In this document: in pieces, positions 54,201 through 63,148 of the stretch
Layout: every line of letters starts with the position of its first letter
Numbering within the stretch: the stretch's first letter is position 1
NCBI GenBank assembly: GCA_032718475.1
Contig: JAUCBJ010003072.1
Span: 1 to 63,148, forward strand
Length of the DNA stretch: 63,148 nt
DNA from: Nemertoderma westbladi
Lineage: Eukaryota > Xenacoelomorpha > Nemertodermatida > Nemertodermatidae
Direction: 5' to 3'
Notes under the pieces: model-generated
The model's input: the letters and a program-made list of their open reading frames with translations, nothing else
What the model was told of the DNA's origin: nothing
The model's database searches: none
Position numbers and translations under genes: made by a program

Positions 54201-55579
54201 AGAAATACTAATAATACATCTTATATAAATTTAATATATAAATTATACCCATTTCCGTAGAATGCTGGACTGGTATTATTATCTATATCATTTGTGTTTC
54301 TTTTGATTTCTAACAAAATGTATGATGACAGATGGTGCGTTTTTTTTGTCTCTAATCAAAACACTAATGTATGAGAAATATAGGACACATAGTTTGACAA
54401 AGATATTTTATTCAGTGTTATTATGGCCGTTATTAAGTAAACAAAATTAGAAGTGGCTTCTGACCTATTAACCGGACCGTCTAAATACCGTATTGAAGCT
54501 TATATTTGATTTATATTTTACTTGTGTATTATTGACCGGACCCTAATTACCACAATTAAGTAATATCCATAATCTTGTAATATGTTAACTTTCGTTTATT
54601 GTTTTGGTTCCCCCAACACGCCTCTGTAATCTGCTAATTACAAACCTGCTGTTTTAAATGGCAATGGATCCGGTCAATGGGTATGGTCAATGCGTCCCGT
54701 CAACGGATCCGGTCAATTGAGCAATGGGTTCGGTCAGTAGCCTTTGTCAATAAAAGTATGTGACACGATGGATATGCTAAGAAATTTAGTTATTGTGAAA
54801 GTTTTTTTAGTTTTCCCTCGTATTCCCTGACTGAATATTCCTGGAAAAGTGAGCACGAAATAGTATTTAATGAAAGCAACACTTACTATAGATAGGAATC
54901 CGACTATAAGAAGTCAAGTAATTATTAATTATAAAATTAATTAATCTCATAGTTCAACAACTAAATCTCAAAAGAACAACCTCCCCCGACGGGTAGCAGC
55001 AATTACTATATAGCTTCAAGCCGATATGCCCTAAAAGTGCACACCTGTCTATTTATGAAAGTATGTCCTGCGCTGCCTTTTGTCGTTTATCTGTCATTTT
55101 TATTTCTGTACATACACTGTAGATAATACAAGTCAAAGGTGATTAAAAGCACTACCATTGCGAGTTCAAAAAAACATTATTCTCTGTGCGAACTGGCGTG
55201 TTGATAGGTAATAATTATATTTTCTCATTTTATTTCATGTGTTGTACACATCACCTTCGTAGGCCTACTACATGACAAGGCATTAGGGACCGTAGCATTA
55301 ATAGCCTAGCAATTAAATTGGTACTATACCTAGAGGCAGCTGGTACTACAATATACATTGGTAATAATTCTAACGAATTATACAAAATAAAATAATTTTT
55401 TGGTTGTTTTTGGGTTATGGTGCGTTGGTCAGGCCAAATCTATAATTAAAAGTCTCATGTAACTCTAACCTTGAGAGTCATGAGGATCTATATAAAGTGA
55501 TTGGTACTTCAAATAATGTAGCTATTGCGTCTGATGATTACTTTGGTGGTTTTTATTTATTATAGTTTAGATATTAGTA
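54201..55579. other. AT-rich intergenic
   Basis: No gene is seen. The stretch contains a short array of GGTCAATG-type units (54661-54752), a relative of the GTTTATTGTTTTGGTT segment (about 54593), and a relative of the 33-bp unit of 51121-51245 (about 55290-55350). Confidence 0.4.
54661..54752 (+). repeat. Short GGTCAATG repeat cluster
   Basis: Six GGTCA(A/G)T- or CGTCAAC-type units occur in 90 bp, alternating with GGATCC or GGGT(A/T) (for example GGATCCGGTCAATGGGTATG). The repeat is imperfect with a period of about 13 bp. Confidence 0.65.
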
Positions 55580-55696
55580 ATGGAAGTTTTCTTGCCGAGA
55601 ATTTTTTTGTTTTCCTTTGTTTTAATTCTCGTGGTGCTGAATTCATTGTATAATCTTTGCAGATATCGGCAGACATTCGAGGCAATCAAAATTTAT

Positions 55697-55822
55697 GACA
55701 ACAGGACAGTGTGTTCCCGGGCGTTGTGTACCCGGACAGTAAGTTACCAGACATTATGTTCCAGGACAATATGTTCCCAGAAAATACAAAAAATGTGGGA
55801 ACATACTGTCCGCCAGTCAGAA
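55697..55822. repeat. 16-bp direct repeats plus inverted copy (hairpin potential)
   Basis: Five imperfect units of GGACAGTATGTTCCC type lie head to tail (for example GGACAGTGTGTTCCCGG and GGACAATATGTTCCC). About 25 bp later comes an inverted copy, GGGAACATACTGTCC (about 55797-55811). The transcript of either strand could fold into a 15-bp stem. Confidence 0.75.
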
Positions 55823-55888
55823 TGTAAACATAAAGTGTTACAGATAATTATATATTATTACATAGTAAATAAAATGTATAATATATAA

Positions 55889-57601
55889 TATTGAAATTGC
55901 AATGTATCATAAATTAAGTAAAACTTGATGTTAGGAATTTACTAGCAAAAACATAATTAATATTAAATTAATAATACATAATTTTCCTTCGCCCAACGAT
56001 ATACACACTGACATAAATGAAAGAAGCACGAAAGAAGTGTAAAATCTGGAAAGATATTAAGTAGGGCATTCTGTGATGCGACAGTCAACATGAACTATAT
56101 CAGCATATATATTGCAATAATTCGAAAAACATACTGTTTTGTTTTGTGTCCTTAACCTAGAGTTGTTTCTGTTTTCTGTTCAGAGAAACATTAGACAAGC
56201 GGCAACGATTCGCGCGTTTAACTTTGTACATGGGATGTAAACCTGTGTAAAGAGCTTCGGGGAAAGATTGTTTCGGGGAATCCCAACAAATTATATTATA
56301 GATACCAGCTGACACATAGGTGCGTGGGCCATACCTATTGAATTAATATACATTCAGGGCAGAGACCCCCCAGGGTTCAAATATTGATGTGGCGCCGTTT
56401 GTCTGACTATGCAGCTCCCAAAGGCACTATAAACATTCTTTCCCTCCAGTTAGTTACAATACGCCCATCCATGTTAATGGAGACATACGTCTAGCACCTT
56501 CAAACCACCTAAAATTAAACCCTCCCTCAAATTAATAGGTCTCTTTCTCTATGGAATGTAGTTCCTATCGGTAGATGAATTTGATTCCAACTTATATGTA
56601 ATTATATTTCTGAAACGTAAATATAGTGATTACTTTTAAGAAATCACTTTATTTAGTATTACTGTGATCTGATATATTTTAGTGATTACTTAAGTATACC
56701 GTAAGTATTACTTTACTTAATGTATATTACACTCATTGTCTGGGCGGCATGTTTTCTATTTTGGTTTCGAATATTCTATCCGAAGCATATTATTGTTATA
56801 TAGGGCCTACATCACAAATTAATGAATAATACATGAAAGTAATATTAGTGAACAATAATTGTCAATTAACTTGTATTTTGTATGTAAACGGCAATACAAC
56901 AAAGACAAACTGTAAGCGGAAACCAATAAAGTGGATACTTAGATACAACTAAAATGACTTCAAATTTATTAATAATTATAATATGAATAAAATAAATAAT
57001 AATTAATATATTAGTGTTTCCTAAGGCAGCTATAATATCATGGTGAATTGGGATTGACTTCATTGTTACTACCCAGTTGTATCATATAGTTATAAATTAT
57101 CCCTATGCCATATTAATTTATTATAAGTTAAAGAGACATTAGCTCAGGGTGGTTAACCCCTATCCCACCAGTGGGTACAGATTTACAAACTTCAACCGAA
57201 TATATTTAGGAAGTTTGCTGACTGTGGACCCTGTCTCATATTACTGGCATATTTGGCCCTTAAAAGGGCCGTTTGGGTTTAACAAGGCCTATCTTCAAAT
57301 TAGGAACATATTTGTTATTACAGTATTTTAATGGATATAATAATATAACAATTTAAATGTAATTCCCTTTTTTATTATTTTTTTATTTTTTTTTATTTTT
57401 TATTACAATATATAATGCCATACATACAATTAAATAAAAATACTGATCATCAAAACAGGTTAATATTGCCAAGTCCCATTATATCGGAACCTCAACATAA
57501 ACCAATAGAAAGTTAAATAGATTACAATTGTTTTTTCTTTTCGTTTTGTTTTATTTTTTTTTGTTCTTTATTGTTTAATGGAAATTATGTGAATCAAAAC
57601 T
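55889..57601. other. AT-rich intergenic
   Basis: No gene was recognised. A T-rich run lies at 57366-57410. A tRNA A-box-like string (TTAGCTCAGGGTGGTTAAC, 57139-57157) has no B-box at the right distance. Confidence 0.4.
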
Positions 57602-58306
57602 TCAAAGGATAGCGAGATGCAGTACTTGTTTTAGGGCATAGTAAAACTTAGCCTGAGATTTACTATTGAGATGGATCCCATCTCTCTGTAATACAGTTGT
57701 GGTATCTTCGGGTTCGACTAAGCCCTTTACTGCCAGACTAGAACCGTAATTGGTTTCATTCAGCCAAGAACGCATTTCTTTGTTTACGGCCAAACGATCG
57801 GCAGAATATGAAGCGGAGGTTCGGCATCTTATACGAGGAAATAGTTCAACCCAGAGGATTTTGGAACTAGTGGCATCATGAAAGTTGAATATTTCTGTTT
57901 TTAGCGCATTTGTAACATCAGTAACGGAATTGGAACATAAATCGTTCCCCCCCAGAGATACTATTGTGAGGCAAGGCTGCTTGCCAGGTTGTGCAAAACT
58001 AGAAATTAGTTCGGGAAATTCTTTTACAGTTGGTATATATTGTCGTGCTGGAGGATGGTACACGATGCGGCCGGATTTATGAAGACCCAAATCGTCGATA
58101 TAGGTACCCTGTTCCTTGTTATAATGGAATTTAGCGTTATCGTTATTGCCCATGAATTCCCGTAGCAATCTTTTTGTGTGCGAGTCGCCAGTAAATAATA
58201 TTTTTTTGTTTTCAAGCTCTTCCTCTGTGCACTTAATATTTTGTGCATTTACCCACGCTACATTATGACAACCCAAATCCCGCTTCCATTCTCGTGAGTG
58301 TGGCAT
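57602..58306 (-). CDS. SGNH/GDSL-type hydrolase-like protein, intronless
   Basis: The frame is open from 58357, but its first codon there is TTG. The first ATG is at 58306, giving 234 residues (MPHSREWKRDLG...). The SGNH blocks are in order: block I ILFTGDSHTKRLL (nucleophile Ser about residue 42 of the ATG form), block III SLGGNDLC (Asn about 121), block V RDGIHLN (Asp/His about 209/212). The family hydrolyses ester bonds, often acetyl or acyl esters; the substrate cannot be told. There is no signal peptide or membrane segment. Single-exon SGNH proteins in invertebrates often derive from retroelements, in which SGNH domains accompany ORF1 or RT, but no RT lies beside this one. The TATA and CCAAT elements upstream favour an expressed gene. 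Confidence 0.7.
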   Translation of the reverse strand: MPHSREWKRDLGCHNVAWVNAQNIKCTEEELENKKILFTGDSHTKRLLREFMGNNDNAKFHYNKEQGTYIDDLGLHKSGRIVYHPPARQYIPTVKEFPELISSFAQPGKQPCLTIVSLGGNDLCSNSVTDVTNALKTEIFNFHDATSSKILWVELFPRIRCRTSASYSADRLAVNKEMRSWLNETNYGSSLAVKGLVEPEDTTTVLQRDGIHLNSKSQAKFYYALKQVLHLAIL

Positions 58307-58435
58307 GATTCTTATTTGTAGTGGTTCTGTTGTGTTGGAAATAATGTTGTAACACAATTTTAAGTTTGTTCCTATCGGATAGTATCAGCGAGTGTTATGA
58401 AATCATTAATCTGTGATGTTGATCGTTTTCAATAC

Positions 58436-58549
58436 CTTTATAAAGACGGCAGCTCATACCCTCTTCGTTACGTAACATTATCCTTTTAACCAATCAGGGA
58501 ATGCTAATGGCATTCTTATTCATCCAAATGACGCTAGCATCCAATCAAA
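58436..58549 (-). promoter_or_regulatory. Promoter of the SGNH-like gene: TATA and two CCAAT boxes
   Basis: On the minus strand, CTTTATAAAG (58436-58445) lies about 130 bp upstream of the ATG. GATTGGTT (about 58489-58496) and a second GATTGGA (about 58540-58547) are 50 and 100 bp farther upstream. This is a classical pol II promoter arrangement; activity is inferred. Confidence 0.45.
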
Positions 58550-59118
58550 TAATCGTGTGCTTGTTTGATTGAGATGTGGGGTAGAGCTATGTTTGTTCGC
58601 ATGTCCGGCTAGTTTGAAAAATTCTGTACCAAAACATTAAGGTTAAGGTTAAGGAGGAAGGTTCGGGTTGCTGATATTCGAGTGCACGCTGTCCCTGAAA
58701 CATAATAACATGTACACAATTGTACCTATAAGGGAAATAAATAACTATTCATAAAGTCTATAATAAATTGGGTCAAAGGTCCGAATAGGGCGAAGTTCCA
58801 AAACTGGCCATTTGGGTCTTTTTGGGACATTCTTCCTGTTCGGACCATCGTCACATTCGGACCTTCGTCCTAGATGTGTGGGCCCTTCGTTTACGGTCAA
58901 GAACTGTAGTTTATAGTGTGGAAACACCTTTTAGAATAAATAAAACACCAATACAATTCAACCTTTTGGGACATTCCGTTTATGTGTGGAAATCTTTCTT
59001 CGATGGTGTAGGCCTTTCTTCGAGTATTATCATAATGACGTAATTAAATTGGTTTAAATACATTAACATTTATAAATTTATAAAGAAAGTCGCGTGCCCA
59101 GGTCACCGGGGGAAACAT

Positions 59119-59325
59119 AATAATAATAAGGTTTGTTAGGAGGATCTGTTGCTGGTGCTATTTGTAGTAGTTTAGTTTCCCAGTAGGTAGCCAGCATTCC
59201 GTCTGCCCTGATGAAGGCCTGTTAGTATATTATAATTAATTTTAATTATACATTGGTTGAAATATCGGCAACTCTACCTTTTTTGATCACCAGCAACAGA
59301 TCCCCTAACAAACCTTATTATTATT
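59119..59325. mobile_element. Small inverted-repeat element with hammerhead-like core
   Basis: The arms 59119-59157 and 59288-59325 are inverted copies (AATAATAATAAGGTTTGTTA, GG, then ATCTGTTGCTGGTG) differing by a one-base indel. Between them are CCCTGATGAAGGCC (59206-59219) and GGTTGAAATATCGG (59255-59268). CTGATGA...GAAA spacing is the conserved core of hammerhead ribozymes found in Penelope-like and related elements, but stem II pairing (GGCC with GGTT) needs two wobble pairs. It may be a decayed terminal piece of such an element. Confidence 0.45.
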
Positions 59326-59412
59326 ACATTTATAAATTAATTAGATGCAATAATAGCCTAAACGCATTCAATAAAATAACGACAAGGTCAATAACTAGTA
59401 TGTCACACTTCA

Positions 59413-59432
59413 CCCCCCCCCCCCCCCCCCCC
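59413..59432 (+). repeat. Poly(C) tract, 20 bases
   Basis: This is an uninterrupted run of 20 C after CACTTCA, in AT-rich surroundings. Confidence 0.95.
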
Positions 59433-59859
59433 TTATTTGTGGAAGACAAAGTTTCCATGGGTCAAAGGCAACAAACATTTTTATTTGTTTATCATCCCAT
59501 GACGAAGGTCCGAATGACCAGGACGAAGGTCCGAAATTATCTGGAAATCTTTCTCACAGCTTCATGTGAATTGTAACTCATGCAAACATGGTTAATGAAA
59601 CTCTCTTGCTTGCTTTGCTTTTGCTTATTGTCCAACGTATTAACGAAATTTAATTTTCATTTAAGTTAAGCCTTCATACCAAGTAGAGCAAGCATAGTCT
59701 ATGTGATACTGTATTTACTTTATTAAAGATTAGCAAATCTTGCGAGATCTGGAAAGATTCCGTGTTTAAATCGATATTTTTCACCTACTTTCTCGAAGCA
59801 GTTATCTAAAACAGCGCCTAAATATCTAACTTCTTCTATCTTATGGCGTTGCGAATAAA

Positions 59860-59975
59860 TTTAAAGGAATGCGAACAATTCCGAACGTTAGAGGACGTCC
59901 ATAAGTTACGTAACAGCAATTTGTAAAATTTTTCACTCCGTCGACCCCCCCCCCCCCCCCCCCCATACCCCCTTA
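59860..59975 (-). mobile_element. Possible MITE relic with poly(C)
   Basis: On the minus strand a G run (59945-59964) is followed by TCGACGGAGTGAAAAATTTT, then TGTTACGTAACTTATGGACG and TCC. Strings of the kind GTTACGTAA-TTATGGACG next to a G-rich stretch recur in dispersed elements of many animals. I recognise the style but cannot name the family. Termini are not defined. Confidence 0.3.
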
Positions 59976-60248
59976 AAACTAAAATATGTGCAGTACTTAT
60001 TATTGACCTATAATAATGTAAGTCTGATTCAGACATCTGGTGCTGGAGATAACTGGAGCAGACACCTGTTGCAGCGTTAATGTCCCGGCTCTCACACTGC
60101 GATGCCCAGTAGGCATATACCATAAAGTTGCTTCTACAAAGGGACTATGAAAGTACTTAATGTGTAATGTATTTCAGTTAGCGGTCTGTGTAGCTGTCTG
60201 CTTAACATTTACACCCTGTAAAATTAACAAATTGAAGTACTGTAATAC

Positions 60249-63148
60249 ACTCTAGCAAATCCTCCCTAGTAAACTTATAGGCTCTAGCAAGTCCTTCCCA
60301 GTAAACATATAGGCTCTAGCAAGTCCTTGCCAGTAAACTTATAGACTCTAGCAAGTCCTTGCCAGTAAACTTATGCTCTAGCAAGTCCTTGCCAGTAAAC
60401 TTATGCTCTAGCAAATCCTTGCCATTAAACTTAGGCTCTAGGAAGTCCTTGCCAGTAAACTTATAGGCTCTAGCAAGTCCTTGCCAGTAAACTTATAGAC
60501 TCTAGCAAGTCCTTGCCAGTAAACTTATGCTCTAGCAAGTCCTTGCCAGTAAACTTATGCTCTAGCAAGTCCTTGCCAGTAAACTTATGCTCTAGCAAGT
60601 CCTTCCCAGTAAACTTATAGGCTCTAGCAAGTCCTTGCCAGTAAACTTAGGCTCTAGCAAGTCCTTCCCAGTAAACTTATAGGCTCTAGCAAGTCCTTGC
60701 CAGTAAACTTATAGGCTCTAGCAAGTCCTTGCCAGTAAACTTATGCTCTAGCAAGTCCTTGCCAGTAAACTTATGCTCTAGCAAGTCCTTGCCAGTAAAC
60801 TTAGGCTCTAGCAAGTCCTTCCCAGTAAACTTATAGGCTCTAGCAAGTCCTTGCCAGTAAACTTATAGGCTCTAGCAAGTCCTTGCCAGTAAACTTAGGC
60901 TCTAGCAAGTCGTTGCCAGTAAACTTAGGCTCTAGCAAGTACTTGCCAGTAAACTTAGGCTCTAGCAAGTCCTTCCCAGTAAACTTATAGGCTCTAGCAA
61001 GTCCTTACCAGTAAACTTATAGGCTCTAGCAAGTCCTTGCCAGTAAACGTATAGGCTCTAGCAAATCCTTGCCATTAAACTTATAGGCTCTAGCAAGTCC
61101 TTCCCAGTAAAATTATAGGCTCTAGCAAATCCTTGCCATTAAACTTAGGCTCTAGGAAGTCCTTGCCAGTGAACTTATAGGCTCTAGCAAGTCATTGCCA
61201 GTAAACTCAGGCTCTAGCAAGTCCTTGCCAGTAAACTTAGGCTCTAGCAAGTCCTTGCCAGTAAACGTAGGCTCTAGCAAGTCCTTGCCAGTAAACTTAG
61301 GCTCTAGGAAGTCCTTGCCAGTAAACTTATAGGCTCTAGCAAGTCCTTCCCAGTAACCTTATATGCTCTAGCAAGTCCTTGCCAGTAAACTCAGTCTCTA
61401 GCATTGCCAGTAAACTTAGGCTCTACCATTGCCAGTAAACTTAGGCTCTAGCATGTCCTTCCCAGTAAACTTAGGCTCTAGCAAGTCCTTGCCAGTAAAC
61501 GTATAGGCTCTAGCAAATCCTTGCCATTAAACTTAGGCTCTAGGAAGTCCTTGCCAGTGAACTTATAGGCTCTAGCAAGTCCTTGCCAGTAAACTCAGTC
61601 TCTAGCATTGCCAGTAAACTTAGGCTCTACCATTGCCAGTAAACTTAGGCTCTAGCATGTCCTTCCCAGTAAACTTAGGCTCTAGCAAGTCCTTGCCAGT
61701 AAACGTATAGGCTCTAGCAAATCCTTGCCATTAAACTTAGGCTCTAGGAAGTCCTTCCCAGTAAACTTATAGGCTCTAGCAAGTCCTTGCCAGTAAACTC
61801 AGTCTCTAGCATTGCCAGTAAACTTAGGCTCTACCATTGCCAGTAAACTTAGGCTCTAGCATGTCCTTCCCAGTAAACTTAGGCTCTAGCAAGTCCTTGC
61901 CAGTAAACGTATAGGCTCTAGCAAATCCTTGCCATTAAACTTAGGCTCTAGCAAGTCCTCCCCAGTAAACTTATACGCTCTAGCAAGTCCTTCCTAGTAA
62001 ACTTATAGGCTCTAACAAGTCCTTGCCAGTAAACTTATAGGCTCTAGCAAGTCCTTGCCAGTAAACTTAGGCTCTAGCAAGTCTTTCCCAGTAAACATAT
62101 AGGCTCTAACAAGTCCTTCCCAGTGAACTTATACGCTCTAGCAAGTCCTTCCCAGTAAACTTATAGGCTCTAGCAAGTCCTTGCCAGTAAACTTATACGC
62201 TCTAGCAAGTCCTTCCCAGTAAACTTAGGCTCTAACATTGCCAGTAAACTTAGGCTCTAGCATGTCCTTCCCAGTAAACTTAGGCTCTAGCAAATCCTTG
62301 CCATTAAACTTAGGCTCTAGCAAGTCCTTCCTAGTAAACTTATAGGCTCTAACAAGTCCTTGCCAGTAAACTTATAGGCTCTAGCAAGTCCTTGCCAGTA
62401 AACTTAGGCTCTAGCAAGTCTTTCCCAGTAAACATATAGGCTCTAACAAGTCCTTCCCAGTGAACTTATAGGCTCTAGCATGTCCTTCCCAGTAAACTTA
62501 GGCTCTAGCAAGTCCTTGCCAGTAAACGTATAGGCTCTAGCAAATCCTTGCCATTAAACTTATGCTCTAGGAAGTCCTTGCCAGTAAACTTATAGGCTCT
62601 AGGAAGTCCTTCCCAGTAAACTTATAGGCTCTAGCAAGTCCTTCCCAGTAAAATTATAGGCTCTAGCAAGTCCTTACCAGTAAACTTATAGGCTCTAGCA
62701 AGTCCTTGCCAGTAAACTTAGGCTCTAGCAAGTCCTTGCCAGTAAACGTATAGGCTCTAGCAAATCCTTGCCATTAAACTTAGGCTCTAGGAAGTCCTTG
62801 CCAGTAAACTTATAGGCTCTAGCAAGTCCTTCCCAGTAAAATTATAGGCTCTAGCAAGTCCTTACCAGTAAACTTATAGGCTCTAGCAAATCCTTGCCAT
62901 TAAACTTAGGCTCTAGGAAGTCCTTGCCAGTAAACTTATAGGCTCTAGGAAGTCCTTCCCAGTAAACTTATAGGCTCTAGCAAGTCCTTCCCAGTAAAAT
63001 TATAGGCTCTAGCAAGTCCTTACCAGTAAACTTATAGGCTCTAGCAAGTCCTTGCCAGTAAACTTATACGCTCTAGCAAGTCCTTACCAGTAAACTTATA
63101 GGCTCTAGCAAGTCCTTGCCAGTAAACTTATACGCTCTAGCAAGTCCT
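60249..63148. repeat. Satellite of a roughly 30-bp unit, about 95 copies, runs off the window
   Basis: The unit GCTCTAGCAAGTCCTTGCCA + GTAAACTTAT is 30 bp, with 26-, 28- and 32-bp length variants (for example extra AG, or GCTCTAGCATTGCC lacking AAGTCC). Common variants are CCTTCCCAG, AAATCCTTGCCATTAAAC and CTAGGAAGTCC. A higher-order unit of 204 bp (landmark TCAGTCTCTAGCATTGCC at 61391, 61595, 61799) is present three times. The right border lies outside the window. Confidence 0.96.

Larger units (their letters stand above)
58550..60248. other. Intergenic region with transposon-like debris
   Basis: No gene was recognised. It contains dispersed GGACGAAGGTCCGAA motifs in both orientations (58770-58875 and 59497-59537), a 39-bp inverted repeat (59119-59325), two poly(C) tracts and a possible MITE relic (59860-59975). 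Confidence 0.4.

Noticed and set aside
55580-55888. 102-codon frame with a hydrophobic N-terminus
   Set aside because: Most of it covers the 16-bp repeat cluster, and no homologous domain or promoter is recognisable.
57139-57215. tRNA gene or SINE head (TTAGCTCAGGGTGGTTAAC)
   Set aside because: The A-box-like string has no GTTCGAATC-type B-box at the right distance and no cloverleaf can be drawn.
58307-58357. Upstream extension of the SGNH frame to 58357
   Set aside because: The first codon is TTG. The first ATG is at 58306 and the domain begins after it.
58645-58665. Telomere-like TTAAGG repeat
   Set aside because: Only about two to three units are present, and TTAAGG is not a common animal telomere repeat.

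Overview
The window is nuclear DNA of an invertebrate animal. It is AT-rich, carries two genes for ciliary/centrosomal proteins (a CEP112 homologue and the first exon of a CFAP95/C9orf135 homologue), LINE relics, a tRNA-derived SINE fragment and one very large Helitron-like transposon gene. The lineage cannot be fixed from sequence alone; a ciliated, repeat-rich aquatic invertebrate fits best. About a third to two fifths of the window is tandem repeat, and most long open frames lie inside arrays whose period is a multiple of three, so they are not genes.

Layout. 0.3-2.6 kb: two broken LINE fragments on opposite strands. 3.0-5.7 kb (-): an intact, intronless CEP112-like coiled-coil gene. 5.7-8.1 kb: a divergent intergenic region with a good RFX X-box. 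8.1-8.5 kb (+): exon 1 of a CFAP95-like gene; no later exon was recognised. 8.8-14.7 kb: four arrays or duplications (27 bp, 149 bp, 50 bp, 285 bp) and a perfect 1.45 kb TACC microsatellite that abuts a SINE fragment. 14.8-27.3 kb: a mosaic of three satellite families, A (93 bp), B (102 bp) and C (34 bp, CpG-rich), bracketed by two direct copies of a block I call X. 27.4-28.6 kb: a long diverged inverted repeat. 29.7-30.9 kb: a homogenised family-A array. 31.0-39.7 kb (-): one uninterrupted 2,903-codon gene. 40.1-51.1 kb: an 11 kb array of a 53-bp unit containing a 3,386-bp tandem segmental duplication. 51.1-60.2 kb: AT-rich sequence with small repeats, an intronless SGNH-hydrolase gene at 57.6-58.3 kb with a TATA/CCAAT promoter, poly(C) tracts and two inverted-repeat structures. 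60.2 kb to the end: an array of a roughly 30-bp unit running off the window.

The most notable feature is the 2,903-aa protein. It combines a CCHC zinc knuckle, an acidic 17-aa repeat, an OTU cysteine protease, an HUH Rep nuclease, a PIF1-type helicase and a C-terminal GIY-YIG nuclease in one reading frame. OTU and extra nucleases are known in some Helitron-like (Helentron-type) elements. A GIY-YIG domain fused after Rep-helicase is, as far as I know, not a standard architecture. The absence of stops suggests a recent or active element. A family-A array ends about 140 bp beyond its stop codon, and family-A arrays also lie inside the X/B/C mosaic. This suggests, without proving, that the satellites derive from sub-terminal repeats of this element family.
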